A DNA stretch of 64,000 bases from Salinicola avicenniae (GTDB lineage: Bacteria; Pseudomonadota; Gammaproteobacteria; Pseudomonadales; Halomonadaceae), in the NCBI RefSeq assembly GCF_023736115.1, contig NZ_JAKQZC010000002.1, positions 310,001-374,000 on the forward strand, given 5' to 3'. This document shows, piece by piece, positions 27,565 to 37,606 of the stretch (its first letter is position 1; the number at the start of each line of letters is the position of its first letter). The position numbers and the translations under genes are program-made. Below the pieces are notes generated by a model. That model had not been told where the DNA came from, ran no database searches, and saw only the letters and a list, made by a program, of their open reading frames with translations.

Positions 27565-29136
27565 TCAAGATTTCTGGAACATGGCGAGCATGCGACGCGT
27601 CACGAGGAAGCCGCCGACGACGTTGATCGAGGCAATCAGCACCGAAATACCGGCCAGCAACGCGATCAGCCAACTGCCCGAGCCGATCTGCAGAATTGCG
27701 CCGAGAATCACGATGCCGGAAATAGCGTTGGTGACGGCCATCAACGGCGTGTGCAGCGAGTGACTGACGCTCCAGATCACCTGGAACCCGACGAAACAGG
27801 CGAGCGCAAAGACGATGAAGTGCTGCATGAACGAGGCCGGCGCCACCAGGCCCAGCAGCCACATCACCACGCCGCCGGCCACCAGCATGCCGACCTGGGT
27901 CCGCGTCTGCTTGACGAAGGCCGCGTGCTCGGCGGCGCGCTTCTCCTCCGGCGTCGGCTCCTTCGGCTTGGCCTTGGGCTGGCTCGCACCGATCGCCTTC
28001 ACCTTGGGCGGCGGCGGCGGGAAGGTGATCTCGCCGCCGTGCGTCACCGTAGCGCCGCGAATCACGTCATCCTCCATATCGTGCACGATGACACCGTCTT
28101 TCTCGGGCGTCAGATCGGTCAGCATATGGCGAATGTTGGTCGCGTAGAGCAGCGAAGACTGCGTCGCCATGCGCGAGGGAAAATCGGTGTAACCTACCAC
28201 GATCACGCCGTTATCGGTGACAATACGCTCGTCCGGCACGGTGGCGTCGCAGTTGCCGCCCTTCTCGGCGGCCAGATCGACAACGACCGAGCCTGGCTTC
28301 ATCAACGCGACCATCTCGTCGAGCCACAGCTTCGGGGCGGGCCTGCCGGGAATCAGCGCCGTGGTGATGACAATGTCCACCTCCGGCGCCTGCTCACGGA
28401 ACAGCGCTAGCTGCTTTTCGCGGAATTCGGGACTGGAGGGCGCCGCGTAACCGCCGCTACCGGCACCATCCTGGTTCTCTTCGAAATCAAGGAACAGGAA
28501 CTCCGCCCCCATCGACTCGATCTGCTCGGCAACTTCCGGACGCACGTCAAAGGCGCGTACCACGGCGCCGAGGCTGGTCGCCGTGCCGATGGCCGCAAGC
28601 CCCGCCACGCCGGCACCGACGACGAGTACCTTTGCCGGTGGCACCTTGCCCGCGGCGGTCACCTGGCCGGTGAAAAAACGGCCGAACTGGTTACCGGCCT
28701 CGATCACCGCCCGATAGCCGGCGATATTGGCGGTACTGGAAAGCGCATCCATCTTCTGGGCGCGGGAGATTCGCGGCACCATATCCATGGCGACCACGGT
28801 GGCCCCCTTCTCGCGACAGCGTTCGAGCCGGTCTTCATTCTGTGCCGGCCAGAAGAAGGCGATCAGCGTCTGGCCCTCGCGCAGTCGCTCGACCTCGCGC
28901 TCTTCCGGCTCACGTACCTTGATTACCACCTCGGCATCGCGCCAGAGCGCATCGGCACCGTCGACCACGACGACGCCGGCCTCGCGATAGGCCTCATCGC
29001 TGAACCCGGCGGCGGCTCCTGCCCCGCTCTCGATCAGGCAGTCATGCCCCAGTTTCTGTATCTGCTGGGCACTTTCCGGCGTCAACGCCACGCGCGCCTC
29101 GCCCTTGGCCAGCTCCTTCGGCGCACCGATCTTCAT
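27565..29136 (-). CDS. pntA: NAD(P) transhydrogenase subunit alpha (fused domains I and II)
   Basis: A 523-aa single-chain alpha subunit, as in E. coli. The start at 29136 ([21 protein letters not shown]) has a strong AAGGAGGGG upstream. The NAD-binding domain I includes [21 protein letters not shown] near residue 170 and [12 protein letters not shown]; the catalytic RGQ-like loop lies earlier. Residues about 370-410 form a charged, Pro/Lys-rich linker, then four hydrophobic helices (domain II) including [18 protein letters not shown]. First gene of pntAB. Confidence 0.97.
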   Translation of the reverse strand: MKIGAPKELAKGEARVALTPESAQQIQKLGHDCLIESGAGAAAGFSDEAYREAGVVVVDGADALWRDAEVVIKVREPEEREVERLREGQTLIAFFWPAQNEDRLERCREKGATVVAMDMVPRISRAQKMDALSSTANIAGYRAVIEAGNQFGRFFTGQVTAAGKVPPAKVLVVGAGVAGLAAIGTATSLGAVVRAFDVRPEVAEQIESMGAEFLFLDFEENQDGAGSGGYAAPSSPEFREKQLALFREQAPEVDIVITTALIPGRPAPKLWLDEMVALMKPGSVVVDLAAEKGGNCDATVPDERIVTDNGVIVVGYTDFPSRMATQSSLLYATNIRHMLTDLTPEKDGVIVHDMEDDVIRGATVTHGGEITFPPPPPKVKAIGASQPKAKPKEPTPEEKRAAEHAAFVKQTRTQVGMLVAGGVVMWLLGLVAPASFMQHFIVFALACFVGFQVIWSVSHSLHTPLMAVTNAISGIVILGAILQIGSGSWLIALLAGISVLIASINVVGGFLVTRRMLAMFQKS

Positions 29137-29490
29137 GCGGTCCCCTCCTTGAAATGTGCGATCACGCGTCCTGCGCAGACCACGCCAGACTGATTCCCGA
29201 AGCCTCGGGGCATGGAACGCTGAGCCATGCGTGTAGCCTCCTGAATGACGACAAGCCGTCACCGACTGCCAAGCTGGACGAGCAGCATGACAACGCCGCG
29301 AGCGGTCTCGATAAACGTCTTAACGTTAACGATGAAAACCGTGAACTACGGTGGGTAATCCTAGTTTTGAGGAAAGCGAGGGAGAGGATCAAGCCATCGT
29401 GAGAAAAACCAACCCGATCAATCGCCTATAGACATCATAAGCTTGAAGTTATACTAAATATCGCCACTAACATTTTGATTAGACAATAAA
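29137..29490. promoter_or_regulatory. Upstream region of pntA; no convincing gene
   Basis: A 350-bp gene-free stretch that becomes distinctly AT-rich between about 29310 and 29490. It contains a 10-bp palindrome TTAACGTTAA at 29320-29329, about 185 bp before the pntA start. I could not place a clear promoter. Open frames here on both strands lack Shine-Dalgarno signals and family resemblance. Confidence 0.35.
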
Positions 29491-29513
29491 AAAGCAGACC
29501 TGTGGTCTGCTTT
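29491..29513 (-). terminator. Rho-independent terminator (leftward), downstream of selO
   Basis: Arms 29491-29500 and 29504-29513 (AAAGCAGACC and its complement) around a 3-base loop; leftward transcripts continue into TTTTTTATTG. It is about 200 bp beyond the selO stop codon. The intervening 29514-29655 shows no gene. Confidence 0.8.
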
Positions 29514-29655
29514 ATCCTGATTATAATGGATCGCTTATTTCAGACTTTTACGATAGTCGCGCGTCGATACTCCACCATTGTCGATGCGCTCGACGGTTTG
29601 CCTGGCACCCGCCCACTACCGATCACCTCGGGGATGAACGCACGCCAGGTACCGG

Positions 29656-29709
29656 CACATGACAAGGCACCGCCACATGACAAGGCACCGCCACATGACA
29701 AGGCATCGA
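29656..29709. repeat. Tandem repeat, 18 bp x 3, immediately after the selO stop
   Basis: Three copies of CACATGACAAGGCACCGC (29656-29673, 29674-29691, 29692-29709), the third with two changes at its end. The array abuts the selO stop codon at 29711, placing it in the 3' untranslated region. Confidence 0.9.
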
Positions 29710-29710
29710 C

Positions 29711-31159
29711 TCACGACGAACAGGAGAGACAGACCGGGGGCGCATTGCGCGGCGGCGCCTCGCTCCAGGCCGCCATACCAGGACGCGCCTCGAAAGGTGA
29801 CGCCAATAGCTCGCGGAAGGTCTGCAGCGGCACCGTGTCACCGGCCTGCGCGGCCTCGATCACCTGCTGCGCCAGATGGGTTCGCAGCACGTAGAGCGGA
29901 TTGACGCGACGCATCGCGGCCAGGCGTTCGGTCTCGCTACGCGACTCCATTGCCAACCGCCGCCGATAGCGCTCCAGCCAATCGGCCAAGCCCGGGTCGT
30001 CGATCTCCTCGCTCAACGACAGGCCACCCACCACGTCCTGGTCGGCCAGCGCGCGAAAACTGCGATGGAAATCCGCACGGGAACGCGCCAGCAGATCCAG
30101 CCAGGCATCGATCAGCTCGCCGTCGTCATCCTGTTCGGTTTCCAGTCCCAGACGTGCGCGCATCAGGATCGCGTAAGCCGCCTGCAGGGTCGGTTCGTAG
30201 CTATCGAGAATCTCGCGCAGCCGCTCCACGGCAATCAGCGGCGTCAACGATTGACCCAGCACGGTCAGATTCCAGAGCGCTACGCCAGGCTGTTGATCGA
30301 ACGCGTAGCGTCCGCTGGAATCGGTATGGTTGGGCGTCAGGTCCGGCTCGTAGCGATCCATGAAGGCATAGGGGCCATAATCCAGCGTCAGCCCCAGAAT
30401 CGACATGTTGTCGGTGTTCATGACCGCATGCACGAAACCGTAGGCCTGCCAGCGGGCAATCAGCTCCGCCGTGCGCGTGACGGCGTCTTGGAACATCGCC
30501 TCCATCGGCGCCTCGTGCTGCGCCAGATCCGAGCGGTGACGATCGATGACGTGGCGCATCAGCCGCTCGAGATCGTCGTGGCGCTGCTGCTGGTAGAGCC
30601 ACTCGAAGTGGCCGAAGCGAACATGGCTGTCGGCCAGCCGCAACAGCGTCGCGCCCGGCTCGACGCGCTCGCGCATCACCTTCTCGCCGTTGACCGCCAC
30701 CGCCAACGCCTGCGTGGTGGGGATGCGCAGACCACTCATTGCCTCCCCGGCGAGATATTCACGAATCGAGGAGCGCAGCACCGCGCGGCCATCGCCGAAA
30801 CGCGAATACGGTGTCTGCCCAGCGCCCTTGAGGTGCAGATCGACCGGGCCGTGCGGCGTCAGCGCCTCGCCCAGGAGCAGGCCGCGCCCGTCGCCCAGCG
30901 CCGGGTTGTAGGTACCGAACTGATGACCGGTGTATTTCTGCGCCAGCGGGTCCATACCGGCCAGCAATCGTTCGCCGCTCATCAACGCCGCCAGGCGATC
31001 AGGATCGATCGACTCGATATCCAAACCCAGCCGCAGCGCAGCCGTGGGGCTGACATCCAGCACGCGCGTCTCGCGCCATGCCGTGGGCGCGACCCGCACA
31101 AAAAAATCTTCAGGAAAGCGTGACCAGACGTTGTCGAAGGTCAGGGACTCGAGGGTCAT
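29711..31159 (-). CDS. selO: Protein adenylyltransferase SelO
   Basis: Pseudokinase-fold enzyme that AMPylates protein hydroxyls. The start at 31159 (MTLESLTFDNVWSRFPEDFF) has GAGGAG 6 bp upstream and gives 482 aa, close to E. coli YdiU. Seen: YTGHQFGTYNPALGDGRG, LHLKGAGQTPYSRFGDGRAVLRSS, the metal-binding AVMNTDNMSILGLTLDYGPY, and DQQPGVALWNL. The C terminus ends SCSS; the cysteine in this position is the residue replaced by selenocysteine in eukaryotic SelO and forms a redox-sensitive disulfide in the bacterial protein. Apparently monocistronic. Confidence 0.96.
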   Translation of the reverse strand: MTLESLTFDNVWSRFPEDFFVRVAPTAWRETRVLDVSPTAALRLGLDIESIDPDRLAALMSGERLLAGMDPLAQKYTGHQFGTYNPALGDGRGLLLGEALTPHGPVDLHLKGAGQTPYSRFGDGRAVLRSSIREYLAGEAMSGLRIPTTQALAVAVNGEKVMRERVEPGATLLRLADSHVRFGHFEWLYQQQRHDDLERLMRHVIDRHRSDLAQHEAPMEAMFQDAVTRTAELIARWQAYGFVHAVMNTDNMSILGLTLDYGPYAFMDRYEPDLTPNHTDSSGRYAFDQQPGVALWNLTVLGQSLTPLIAVERLREILDSYEPTLQAAYAILMRARLGLETEQDDDGELIDAWLDLLARSRADFHRSFRALADQDVVGGLSLSEEIDDPGLADWLERYRRRLAMESRSETERLAAMRRVNPLYVLRTHLAQQVIEAAQAGDTVPLQTFRELLASPFEARPGMAAWSEAPPRNAPPVCLSCSS

Positions 31160-31297
31160 GACGAACTCCTCGGGAGGCTGGGAAAAAGGAAGAGCATTGT
31201 AGCGCAGCGCAAGCGGCCAAGACGACACGCCAAAAGTGGTGCGACCGCCCGGCACGCAGACCGCGAGCGAGGGCTAACGTCATCACCCAAGGCGAAA

Positions 31298-32146
31298 TCA
31301 GGCCGGGCTGGCGGCTGCCACCACGCTCTCGCTACCGTGGCGGCGAATCAGATCACCGTTGGTTCGCAGCAGCGACAAGAGTTGCTGCTGGTAATCCGCC
31401 GACGTCGAATAATTGTGCAGCTCGTCGATCATCGCCTCGGCTGAGATCGACTTGCCCCTCGCCGCCAGCGTGGCACGGCGATTACGTAGCTGCGCGTAGG
31501 CACGATGCGTATTGAGGTTGTGCAGATAGGCGCGAACCCCATCCCGGACGCTGTCGAAAGTCTGGAAGCGGCGCGAAGTCCCCTGCTGTGCGATGCCGCA
31601 ACCGCGCCGGAAACAGCGCATGCCGAACAGATTGTTGCTGTCCCTGGCAATGCGCGAGGTGCCCCATCCCGACTCCTCGACCGCCTGGATCACGACCATC
31701 TCCAGCGGCACCGTATTGACGCGAGACAGCAGCTCGTCGTTGACCTCGCGACTGTCACAGGCAATCGCGTATTCGTCACACAGCGCTTGCAGGCGCCGAG
31801 ATTCGTCCGGCGACACCGGGTTGACCCGTGTCGTCACACCGATCAGCCAGTTGCGCTCGCGCTGGATACGCGCGTTCTCGGCCTGGACCAGCGGCACCAG
31901 CATCTCGAGAAAGGCAGCCTTGCGCTTCGGACCGGCCTGAATGTCACGCAGGTCCGGCAGTTCATTGACCGGGTCCAGCGCGGGCTGGTGGACCTCGCCG
32001 TCGAGCGTCGGTGCCGCCGGCCGGGCGTCGGCTTGGGCCGTGACCGCTAGCGGGACCGAAACGGCCAGGCTCAGCAGGGCGGCGGCAGCCAGCCTGGCGA
32101 GGCGCGGCCGCCGACGCGAATGATCGATCGAAAGGGATCGCGACAT
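31298..32146 (-). CDS. Bax-like glucosaminidase-domain protein (putative peptidoglycan hydrolase)
   Basis: A 282-aa secreted protein. The signal peptide is at about residues 18-40 (AAAALLSLAVSVPLAVTAQA) after a basic leader. The C-terminal glucosaminidase/lysozyme-like domain (about residues 130-265) includes MVVIQAVEESGWGTSRIARDSNNLFGMRCF, with the likely catalytic glutamate in the AVEESGWG segment, and ends YSTSADYQQQLLSLLRTNG. The family includes E. coli Bax. It probably cleaves N-acetylglucosamine linkages in the cell wall. It lies downstream of htpG, separated by a terminator. Confidence 0.87.
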   Translation of the reverse strand: MSRSLSIDHSRRRPRLARLAAAALLSLAVSVPLAVTAQADARPAAPTLDGEVHQPALDPVNELPDLRDIQAGPKRKAAFLEMLVPLVQAENARIQRERNWLIGVTTRVNPVSPDESRRLQALCDEYAIACDSREVNDELLSRVNTVPLEMVVIQAVEESGWGTSRIARDSNNLFGMRCFRRGCGIAQQGTSRRFQTFDSVRDGVRAYLHNLNTHRAYAQLRNRRATLAARGKSISAEAMIDELHNYSTSADYQQQLLSLLRTNGDLIRRHGSESVVAAASPA

Positions 32147-32241
32147 ATTCGCTCTCCGTTACTAAAGATCGCGGCAGATTAACAGCAATTGGCCGCAGGG
32201 TTGAGGAAAAAACGTGCAATGGGGCTGGCGCGACAACGACA

Positions 32242-32267
32242 ACGGCCGGCCCCGAGGGGCCGGCCGT
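32242..32267 (-). terminator. Hairpin downstream of htpG
   Basis: A perfect 12-bp GC-rich stem (arms 32242-32253 and 32256-32267) with a 2-base loop, about 30 bp beyond the htpG stop; leftward it is followed by TGTCGTTGTC, a weak T-run. Confidence 0.65.
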
Positions 32268-32298
32268 CCTGGCGCTGACGCCGTGACTGATAAATCAA

Positions 32299-34197
32299 TC
32301 AGGCACTTAGCAAAGCATTCAGACGCTGCACGTACGCCGCCGGATCGTCCAGATGACCGCCCTCGGCGATCACGGCCTGATCGAGCAGGATGCGCGCGAG
32401 ATCGTCGAAGCCGCTGCCATCGGCGCCTTCGAGACGCGAGACCAGCGCGTGGGCCGGATTGAGCTCGAGAATCGGCTTGACCTCCGGCACGGGTTGACCG
32501 GCCGCTTCCATCAAGCGACGCATCTGGAAGCCCATCTCGTGCTCCGGCAGCACCACGCACGCCGGCGAATCGGTGAGGCGGTGCGTAACGCGCACTTCCT
32601 GCACGTCGTCACCCAAGGCGTCCTTGACCCGCTTGACCAGATCTTCCTTCGCCTTGGCTGTCTCTTCCTGCGCCTTCTTCTCTTCCTCGTCGGCCATGTC
32701 GTCGAGATCGAGGTCGCCCTTGGCGACGTCGGCGAAAGCCTTGCCGTCGAACTCGGTCAGATGGCTCATTAGCCACTCATCGATCCGGTCATGCAGCAGC
32801 ACGACCTCGATACCCTTCTTGCGGAAGATTTCGAGATGCGGGCTGTGACGCGCGGCGTTGAAGCTATCCGCGACGATGTAGTAGATCTTCTGCTGGCCTT
32901 CCTTCATGCGCCCGACGTAATCGGCCAGTGACTGATCTTGGGTCGTACTGTCGGTATGCGTGGTGGAGAATCGCAGCAGCTCGGCGATCTTGTCACGGTT
33001 GGCGTGATCCTCCGCCGGACCTTCCTTGAGCACATCGCCAAAGGTATTCCAGAAGGTCTGATACGCCTCCTTGTCCTTGGCCAGCTTCTTGAGCATGTCC
33101 AGGGCGCGCTTGGTCAGCGCCGACTTCATCGAATCGACCTGCGGCGACTTCTGCAGCAGTTCACGCGAGACGTTGAGCGGCAGATCCTTGGAGTCCAGCA
33201 CGCCCTTGACGAAACGCAGGTAGAGCGGCAGGAAGGCTTCGGCATCGTCCATGATGAAGACGCGCTGCACGTAAAGCTTGAGGCCCCGCACGCCATCGCG
33301 CTGGTAGAGATCGAAAGGCGCGCGCTCCGGCAGATAAAGCAGGCTGGTATATTCGAGCTTGCCTTCGACCTTGTTGTGGCTCCAGGTTAGCGGATCGCTG
33401 AAATCATGGGCGATATGCTTGTAGAACGCCTTGTACTCGTCATCGGTGATCTCGGCCTTGGGGCGTACCCACAGCGCTGTCGCCTCGTTGACGGTTTCCC
33501 ATGTAACGGTCTCGCTACCCTCGATCTCGTTACCGTCCTCGTCCTGCGCCTTCTCGACCTTCGGCATGCGCACGGGGACGTCGATATGGTCGGAGTATTT
33601 CTGAACCAGATTCTTGAGTCGAAAGTCGTCGGCGAACTCACGAGCGTCTTCTTTCAAATGCAGCACGATTTCGGTGCCGCGCTCGGGGCGGTCGATGTCA
33701 GCGATGGTGAACTCGCCTTCCCCCTTGGAACGCCACTCGATGCCCTGGTCGCTGTCAGCGCGTCGCGTGCGCACCACCATCTCGTCGGCCACGATGAAGC
33801 CGGAATAGAAGCCGACACCAAACTGGCCGATCAGCTTGGCATCCTTCTGCTTCTCGCCGGACAGTTGCTTGAGAAATTCGGCAGTGCCGCTCTTGGCGAT
33901 CGTCCCCAGGTTCTGAATGACCTCGTCGCGGCTCATGCCGATACCGGTATCACGCACCGTGACCGTGCCGGCGTCGGCATCATGCTCGATCTCGACGCGC
34001 AGCTCGGCATCGCCGGCGTAAAGCGCATCGTTGTCCAGCGCCTCGTAGCGCAGCTTGTCGCAGGCGTCCGCCGCATTGGAGATCAACTCCCGCAGGAAGA
34101 TTTCCCGATTGGAGTAAAGGGAGTGGATCATCAGGTGCAGCAGCTGCTTGACCTCGGTCTGGAAGCCGAGCGTCTCTTCTTGCGTGGCGGTGGTCAT
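32299..34197 (-). CDS. htpG: Molecular chaperone HtpG (bacterial Hsp90)
   Basis: ATP-dependent chaperone, 632 aa. The N-terminal GHKL ATPase is seen in [42 protein letters not shown] and [11 protein letters not shown]. The middle domain includes [15 protein letters not shown] and the C-terminal dimerisation domain ends at residue 632. A Shine-Dalgarno GAGGGG precedes the start. An excellent sigma-32-like promoter (34260-34287) lies about 65-90 bp upstream, consistent with heat-shock control. Confidence 0.98.
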   Translation of the reverse strand: MTTATQEETLGFQTEVKQLLHLMIHSLYSNREIFLRELISNAADACDKLRYEALDNDALYAGDAELRVEIEHDADAGTVTVRDTGIGMSRDEVIQNLGTIAKSGTAEFLKQLSGEKQKDAKLIGQFGVGFYSGFIVADEMVVRTRRADSDQGIEWRSKGEGEFTIADIDRPERGTEIVLHLKEDAREFADDFRLKNLVQKYSDHIDVPVRMPKVEKAQDEDGNEIEGSETVTWETVNEATALWVRPKAEITDDEYKAFYKHIAHDFSDPLTWSHNKVEGKLEYTSLLYLPERAPFDLYQRDGVRGLKLYVQRVFIMDDAEAFLPLYLRFVKGVLDSKDLPLNVSRELLQKSPQVDSMKSALTKRALDMLKKLAKDKEAYQTFWNTFGDVLKEGPAEDHANRDKIAELLRFSTTHTDSTTQDQSLADYVGRMKEGQQKIYYIVADSFNAARHSPHLEIFRKKGIEVVLLHDRIDEWLMSHLTEFDGKAFADVAKGDLDLDDMADEEEKKAQEETAKAKEDLVKRVKDALGDDVQEVRVTHRLTDSPACVVLPEHEMGFQMRRLMEAAGQPVPEVKPILELNPAHALVSRLEGADGSGFDDLARILLDQAVIAEGGHLDDPAAYVQRLNALLSA

Positions 34198-34259
34198 GAA
34201 CGGGCCCCTCTTGGTTGACGCGGTTCAGATGAAGACAAGTCTGTCGAAGATGTTCTGCG

Positions 34260-34287
34260 ATATGGGGTTGGGTAGATGCATTTCAAG
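34260..34287 (-). promoter_or_regulatory. Heat-shock (sigma-32) type promoter of htpG
   Basis: On the minus strand, a -35 element CTTGAAA (34287-34281) and a -10 element CCCCATAT (34267-34260) are separated by 13 bp. This is an essentially perfect match to the known RpoH consensus (CTTGAAA, 11-15 bp, CCCCATNT), placed correctly upstream of htpG. Confidence 0.88.
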
Positions 34288-34374
34288 AGGTTGCGTGCGT
34301 CGATCGATGACGACCTCGAAGCTCGCCCCGGCATCCGGCTTGCCGACAACGATGACCAAGGGCCCAGCGAGCCG

Positions 34375-34713
34375 TCAGCGCTCGCCATCCGCTTCCGGCA
34401 CCTCGACTCCCTTCCAGCGGCGGTAGTCCGTCAATGCCCGATCGACTCGGGTCAGAAGCCAGCCGACAACGAAGACATCGTCAACCAGTCCGAGAATCAT
34501 GATGAAATCGGGAATGAGATCCAGCGGTGAAACGAGATAGACCACCGCCAGCACCATCCAGCCGAAGGCGGCCCACGGGATCGGCCGATAGCGGCCGCGT
34601 ATGACATCGGCACACATTGGTCCGAAGACACGAAAAGCGCGTCCGACGCGCGCCAGTGCGCCGCCGCGCTGCCTGAGCTGGGTCAGGCGAGAGAAGAAAC
34701 GCCAGGGATTCAT
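34375..34713 (-). CDS. YkvA-family (DUF1232) small membrane protein
   Basis: A 112-aa protein with the DUF1232 signature VYLVSPLDLIPDFIMILGLVDDVFVVGWLL (positions about 58-87), a hydrophobic hairpin. The N terminus is basic and the C terminus charged. The family is widespread and uncharacterised. It is upstream of htpG on the same strand; the sigma-32 promoter lies between them, so htpG need not depend on it. Confidence 0.85.
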   Translation of the reverse strand: MNPWRFFSRLTQLRQRGGALARVGRAFRVFGPMCADVIRGRYRPIPWAAFGWMVLAVVYLVSPLDLIPDFIMILGLVDDVFVVGWLLTRVDRALTDYRRWKGVEVPEADGER

Positions 34714-34952
34714 GGTCTACCTCCGTGATTCAGGGATGTCGCCGACCCGGGGTCGCAATCCATCGCGGTGATTGCGCCGCAAAACGACCCACTCATTTCG
34801 CATTGAACGGCTCGTTATGTGGTTATGATCCAGCTAGGATTCAATGGTATTGCCGTTTCCGGCACGGCACTCGCCGACGATAATCGACGACGAGCGCCCC
34901 CGAGGCGGAAACGCCGAGTTTTTTACGAGCACCATAGCGAGAGAGAGTGCCC
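34714..34952. promoter_or_regulatory. Divergent spacer between the ykvA-like gene and slt
   Basis: A 239-bp spacer that should contain both promoters. AT-richer sequence is at 34800-34860, near slt, but no clear -10/-35 pair could be fixed and no other feature is evident. Confidence 0.35.
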
Positions 34953-36929
34953 ATGCCCGCATTTCCTACCCATAGACGCTGGCTCCAATGGGGGCTGATC
35001 GGCGCGCTGGGCCTGGGCGTCGTCAGTCAAGCCAGCGCCCTGGATGACGCTGCGACGCCCGCCGCCGACGCTGCCATGAAATCCGCCCTGGCGGCCGCCC
35101 GCGACCACCGCTGGGGCGATATCGATCAGACGGCGATCAACGATCATATCCTGGCAGGTTACGTCGCCTATCATCGGCTACGCGCACGGCTCTCCAGCGC
35201 CTCCGCCGACGACGTCAACGCCTTCATCACACGCTACGGCGACTCGCCCCTGGCCGACTGGATGCGCGGCTCGGCCCAGACGCGCTTCGGTCAGCTAGGC
35301 CGCTTCGATGATCTGCTGGCGATCAGCGACGGCGAGCCGTCCGGCACGATCCGCCAGTGCTACTACTATACCGCGCTGCTGGACCGCGACCCGGCACGGG
35401 CCGCGAGCGGCGGCGACACGCTATGGCATGTCGGAGAATCCCAGCCGAACGAATGCGACACGTTATTCTCGACGCTACAGGCACGCGGCGAGATCGACGA
35501 CCAAGATATCTGGGAACGCATGATGCTGGCGTGGGAAAACGGCCAGAGCGGGCTGGTCACCTATCTCGAACGCAGCCTCGACGACCGCTGGCAGCGCGCG
35601 CTGGACAGCTTCGATACCGTGCGGGGCAGCTATCCCGCCGTCACGCAGATTCCGCTGGACCTGGGGCCGCAGGGGCAGGCCAGTGGCGCCCTGATTACCG
35701 CGGCCATGCACGGTTTCACCCGCGCGGACACCGAAGCCGCACTGGAAGCCTGGCGCAAGATCGCACCCCACGCCCCGCTCGAGGACGCCCAGCGCGAGCA
35801 GGTCGAGCACGACCTGGCCTTCTACTCGATGGTGCGCAACGTCGACAACAACCAGGGCTGGGTGGACGACACGCTCCCGCGGCTGGCGGATGCCGACCTG
35901 ATCGAACTGCGGATCCGCAACGCCGTGACCGCGGGCCATTGGGATAACGTAGTGCACTGGACCGAAACGCTGCCGCCCGAGGTCCGTAGCGACGCGCACT
36001 GGCAATACTGGCTCGGGCGCGCCAGCGAGGCGCTGGGCGATGACACCACGGCGCAGCAGGCCTATGCGATGGCCGCCGACGAGCGTAGTTTTTTCGGTTT
36101 CGCCGCTGCCGACCGATTGGGGCAGCCCTATGAACTGCAGATGGATGGTACTCGCGTCACGACGCTGCAGCGTGAACTGACCGCCATGCTGCCGGTGGTT
36201 CAGCGTACCGAAGCGTTGCTTCGAATCGACGAGAAAGGGCTGGCGCGCAGCGAGTGGTATACCGCAGCGGCACGCGGCACGCCGGACCAGGCCGCCGCCT
36301 TGGCCGACTATGCGATCCGCCAGGGCTGGTATGGCATGGCCATTCAGACAACGATCGCCGCGCAGCAGTGGAATGCCCTGCCCTACCGCTTTCCGCCGGC
36401 TTATCGGGAAGCCTTCTTGGAATGGGGCCAGACCAACCAGGTCGACCCCTACCTGCTGATGGGCATCGCCCGACGCGAAAGCGCCTTCAATCCGCAAGCA
36501 GTCTCGCCGGTCGGCGCGCGCGGGCTGATGCAGCTGATGCCGGGCACCGCCGACCATGTCGCGCGCGGCCTTGGCATTGGCGCGCCCAGTCTCTCGTCAT
36601 TGTTCGAGCCGCAGACCAACATCCAGCTCGGCAGCACCTATATCCATTCGATGCTGGAGCGCTACCGCGGCAACCGAATCGCCGCCACGGCGGCTTATAA
36701 CGCCGGCCCGCAGCGGGTCGACCGCTGGCTGAGCCGTGCACCGCGCGAATTCGATCGCTTCGTCGAGAGCATTCCGTTTCGCGAGACCCGTGACTACGTG
36801 CAAGCCGTGCTTGCCTATCGGGTCATTTTCGAGAGTCTGGCCAATCAGGGCAGCACCGAGGGCATCGCGATGCTCTCCCAGGCGGAGCGCCAAGGGCGCT
36901 ACGACCCGACCCTGATCGCCAGCAACTGA
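34953..36929 (+). CDS. slt: Soluble lytic murein transglycosylase
   Basis: A 658-aa periplasmic enzyme cleaving peptidoglycan glycan strands to 1,6-anhydro products. The signal peptide is at residues 1-29 (LIGALGLGVVSQASA). A long alpha-helical superhelical ring follows (about 30-450), then the lysozyme-like catalytic domain: the glutamate is in MGIARRESAFNPQAVSPVGARGLMQLMPGTA, followed by YNAGPQRVDRWL and ETRDYVQAVLAY. Start ATG 34953 after GAGAGAG; a GTG two codons upstream is an alternative. Convergent with the exoD-like gene. Confidence 0.96.
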   Translation: MPAFPTHRRWLQWGLIGALGLGVVSQASALDDAATPAADAAMKSALAAARDHRWGDIDQTAINDHILAGYVAYHRLRARLSSASADDVNAFITRYGDSPLADWMRGSAQTRFGQLGRFDDLLAISDGEPSGTIRQCYYYTALLDRDPARAASGGDTLWHVGESQPNECDTLFSTLQARGEIDDQDIWERMMLAWENGQSGLVTYLERSLDDRWQRALDSFDTVRGSYPAVTQIPLDLGPQGQASGALITAAMHGFTRADTEAALEAWRKIAPHAPLEDAQREQVEHDLAFYSMVRNVDNNQGWVDDTLPRLADADLIELRIRNAVTAGHWDNVVHWTETLPPEVRSDAHWQYWLGRASEALGDDTTAQQAYAMAADERSFFGFAAADRLGQPYELQMDGTRVTTLQRELTAMLPVVQRTEALLRIDEKGLARSEWYTAAARGTPDQAAALADYAIRQGWYGMAIQTTIAAQQWNALPYRFPPAYREAFLEWGQTNQVDPYLLMGIARRESAFNPQAVSPVGARGLMQLMPGTADHVARGLGIGAPSLSSLFEPQTNIQLGSTYIHSMLERYRGNRIAATAAYNAGPQRVDRWLSRAPREFDRFVESIPFRETRDYVQAVLAYRVIFESLANQGSTEGIAMLSQAERQGRYDPTLIASN

Positions 36930-36940
36930 GGACGCCGATG

Positions 36941-36970
36941 TCTCGCTCCCGCCTGAGGGCGGGAACGAGA
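36941..36970. terminator. Bidirectional terminator between slt and the exoD-like gene
   Basis: A 13-bp stem with one mismatch (arms 36941-36953 and 36958-36970) and a 4-base loop, 11 bp after the slt stop and just before the convergent gene's end. Confidence 0.65.
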
Positions 36971-36975
36971 TATCG

Positions 36976-37557
36976 CTAACCCAGCAACCAGACGCCCAGC
37001 CCCGCCCCGCCAGCCAAAGTGACCAGCAGCCCGACCAGCATCATTGCCCCATCGCCTGCGGTTAGACCCAACGCCATGCTGACGATCGCCAGCGCCGGCA
37101 GCGCCGCCGCGAAGGGCAACAGCTCCAGCGGAATCATGCCCAATCCGAGCACGACCATCAGTACGGCTAGCAGACGCTCCATCACGCTGCCCATCAGCCA
37201 GGTCAGCCGCGGCTGAAGCAGGCGATCGATTCGCTGCGTCCAGGGCCTCGCGCGATTGGCGATACGGTGCCAGCGCGCGTGACTGATACCGCGCTCGCGC
37301 AGCTTGCGCGGCAGCCAGGGACTGCGACGGCCGAACACCAGTTGAATCGCCATCAAGGCGATAAAGATACCGCAGAGACTGGGAATACCGGGCACGCCGC
37401 CGGTCGGCAGCAATGCAATCAGTGCCGGCAGCAGAACCACCGGACCGAAACCGCGTGAGTTAAAAGTATCGACGATATCCTGCAGCGAGATGGTGTCATC
37501 TTCCACTTGCTCGTCGAGCGTATCGATCAGCTGCGTGAGCTTCAGTCGTTCAGCCAT
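36976..37557 (-). CDS. ExoD-family membrane protein
   Basis: A 193-aa protein of the exopolysaccharide-synthesis ExoD family. It has an amphipathic N terminus (LTQLIDTLDEQVEDDTISL), the FNSRGFGPVVLLPALIALLPTGGVPGIPSLCG stretch (residues about 32-63) and four hydrophobic helices to the C terminus. In Sinorhizobium, ExoD influences exopolysaccharide and alkali tolerance; the function in other bacteria is unclear. Single gene, convergent with slt. Confidence 0.85.
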   Translation of the reverse strand: MAERLKLTQLIDTLDEQVEDDTISLQDIVDTFNSRGFGPVVLLPALIALLPTGGVPGIPSLCGIFIALMAIQLVFGRRSPWLPRKLRERGISHARWHRIANRARPWTQRIDRLLQPRLTWLMGSVMERLLAVLMVVLGLGMIPLELLPFAAALPALAIVSMALGLTAGDGAMMLVGLLVTLAGGAGLGVWLLG

Positions 37558-37606
37558 ACGTCACCTCCCTGTGACGATCATCCAATTGTCAGGTGTCGTC
37601 TCGCCG

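Noticed and set aside
29154-29402. Short frames on both strands in the pntA upstream region
   Set aside because: No ribosome-binding site, unusual composition and no family resemblance; the region is needed for the pntA promoter.
29711-29722. Selenocysteine readthrough at the end of selO
   Set aside because: The C terminus is complete as SCSS with an ordinary cysteine codon and a stop, so no recoding is needed.
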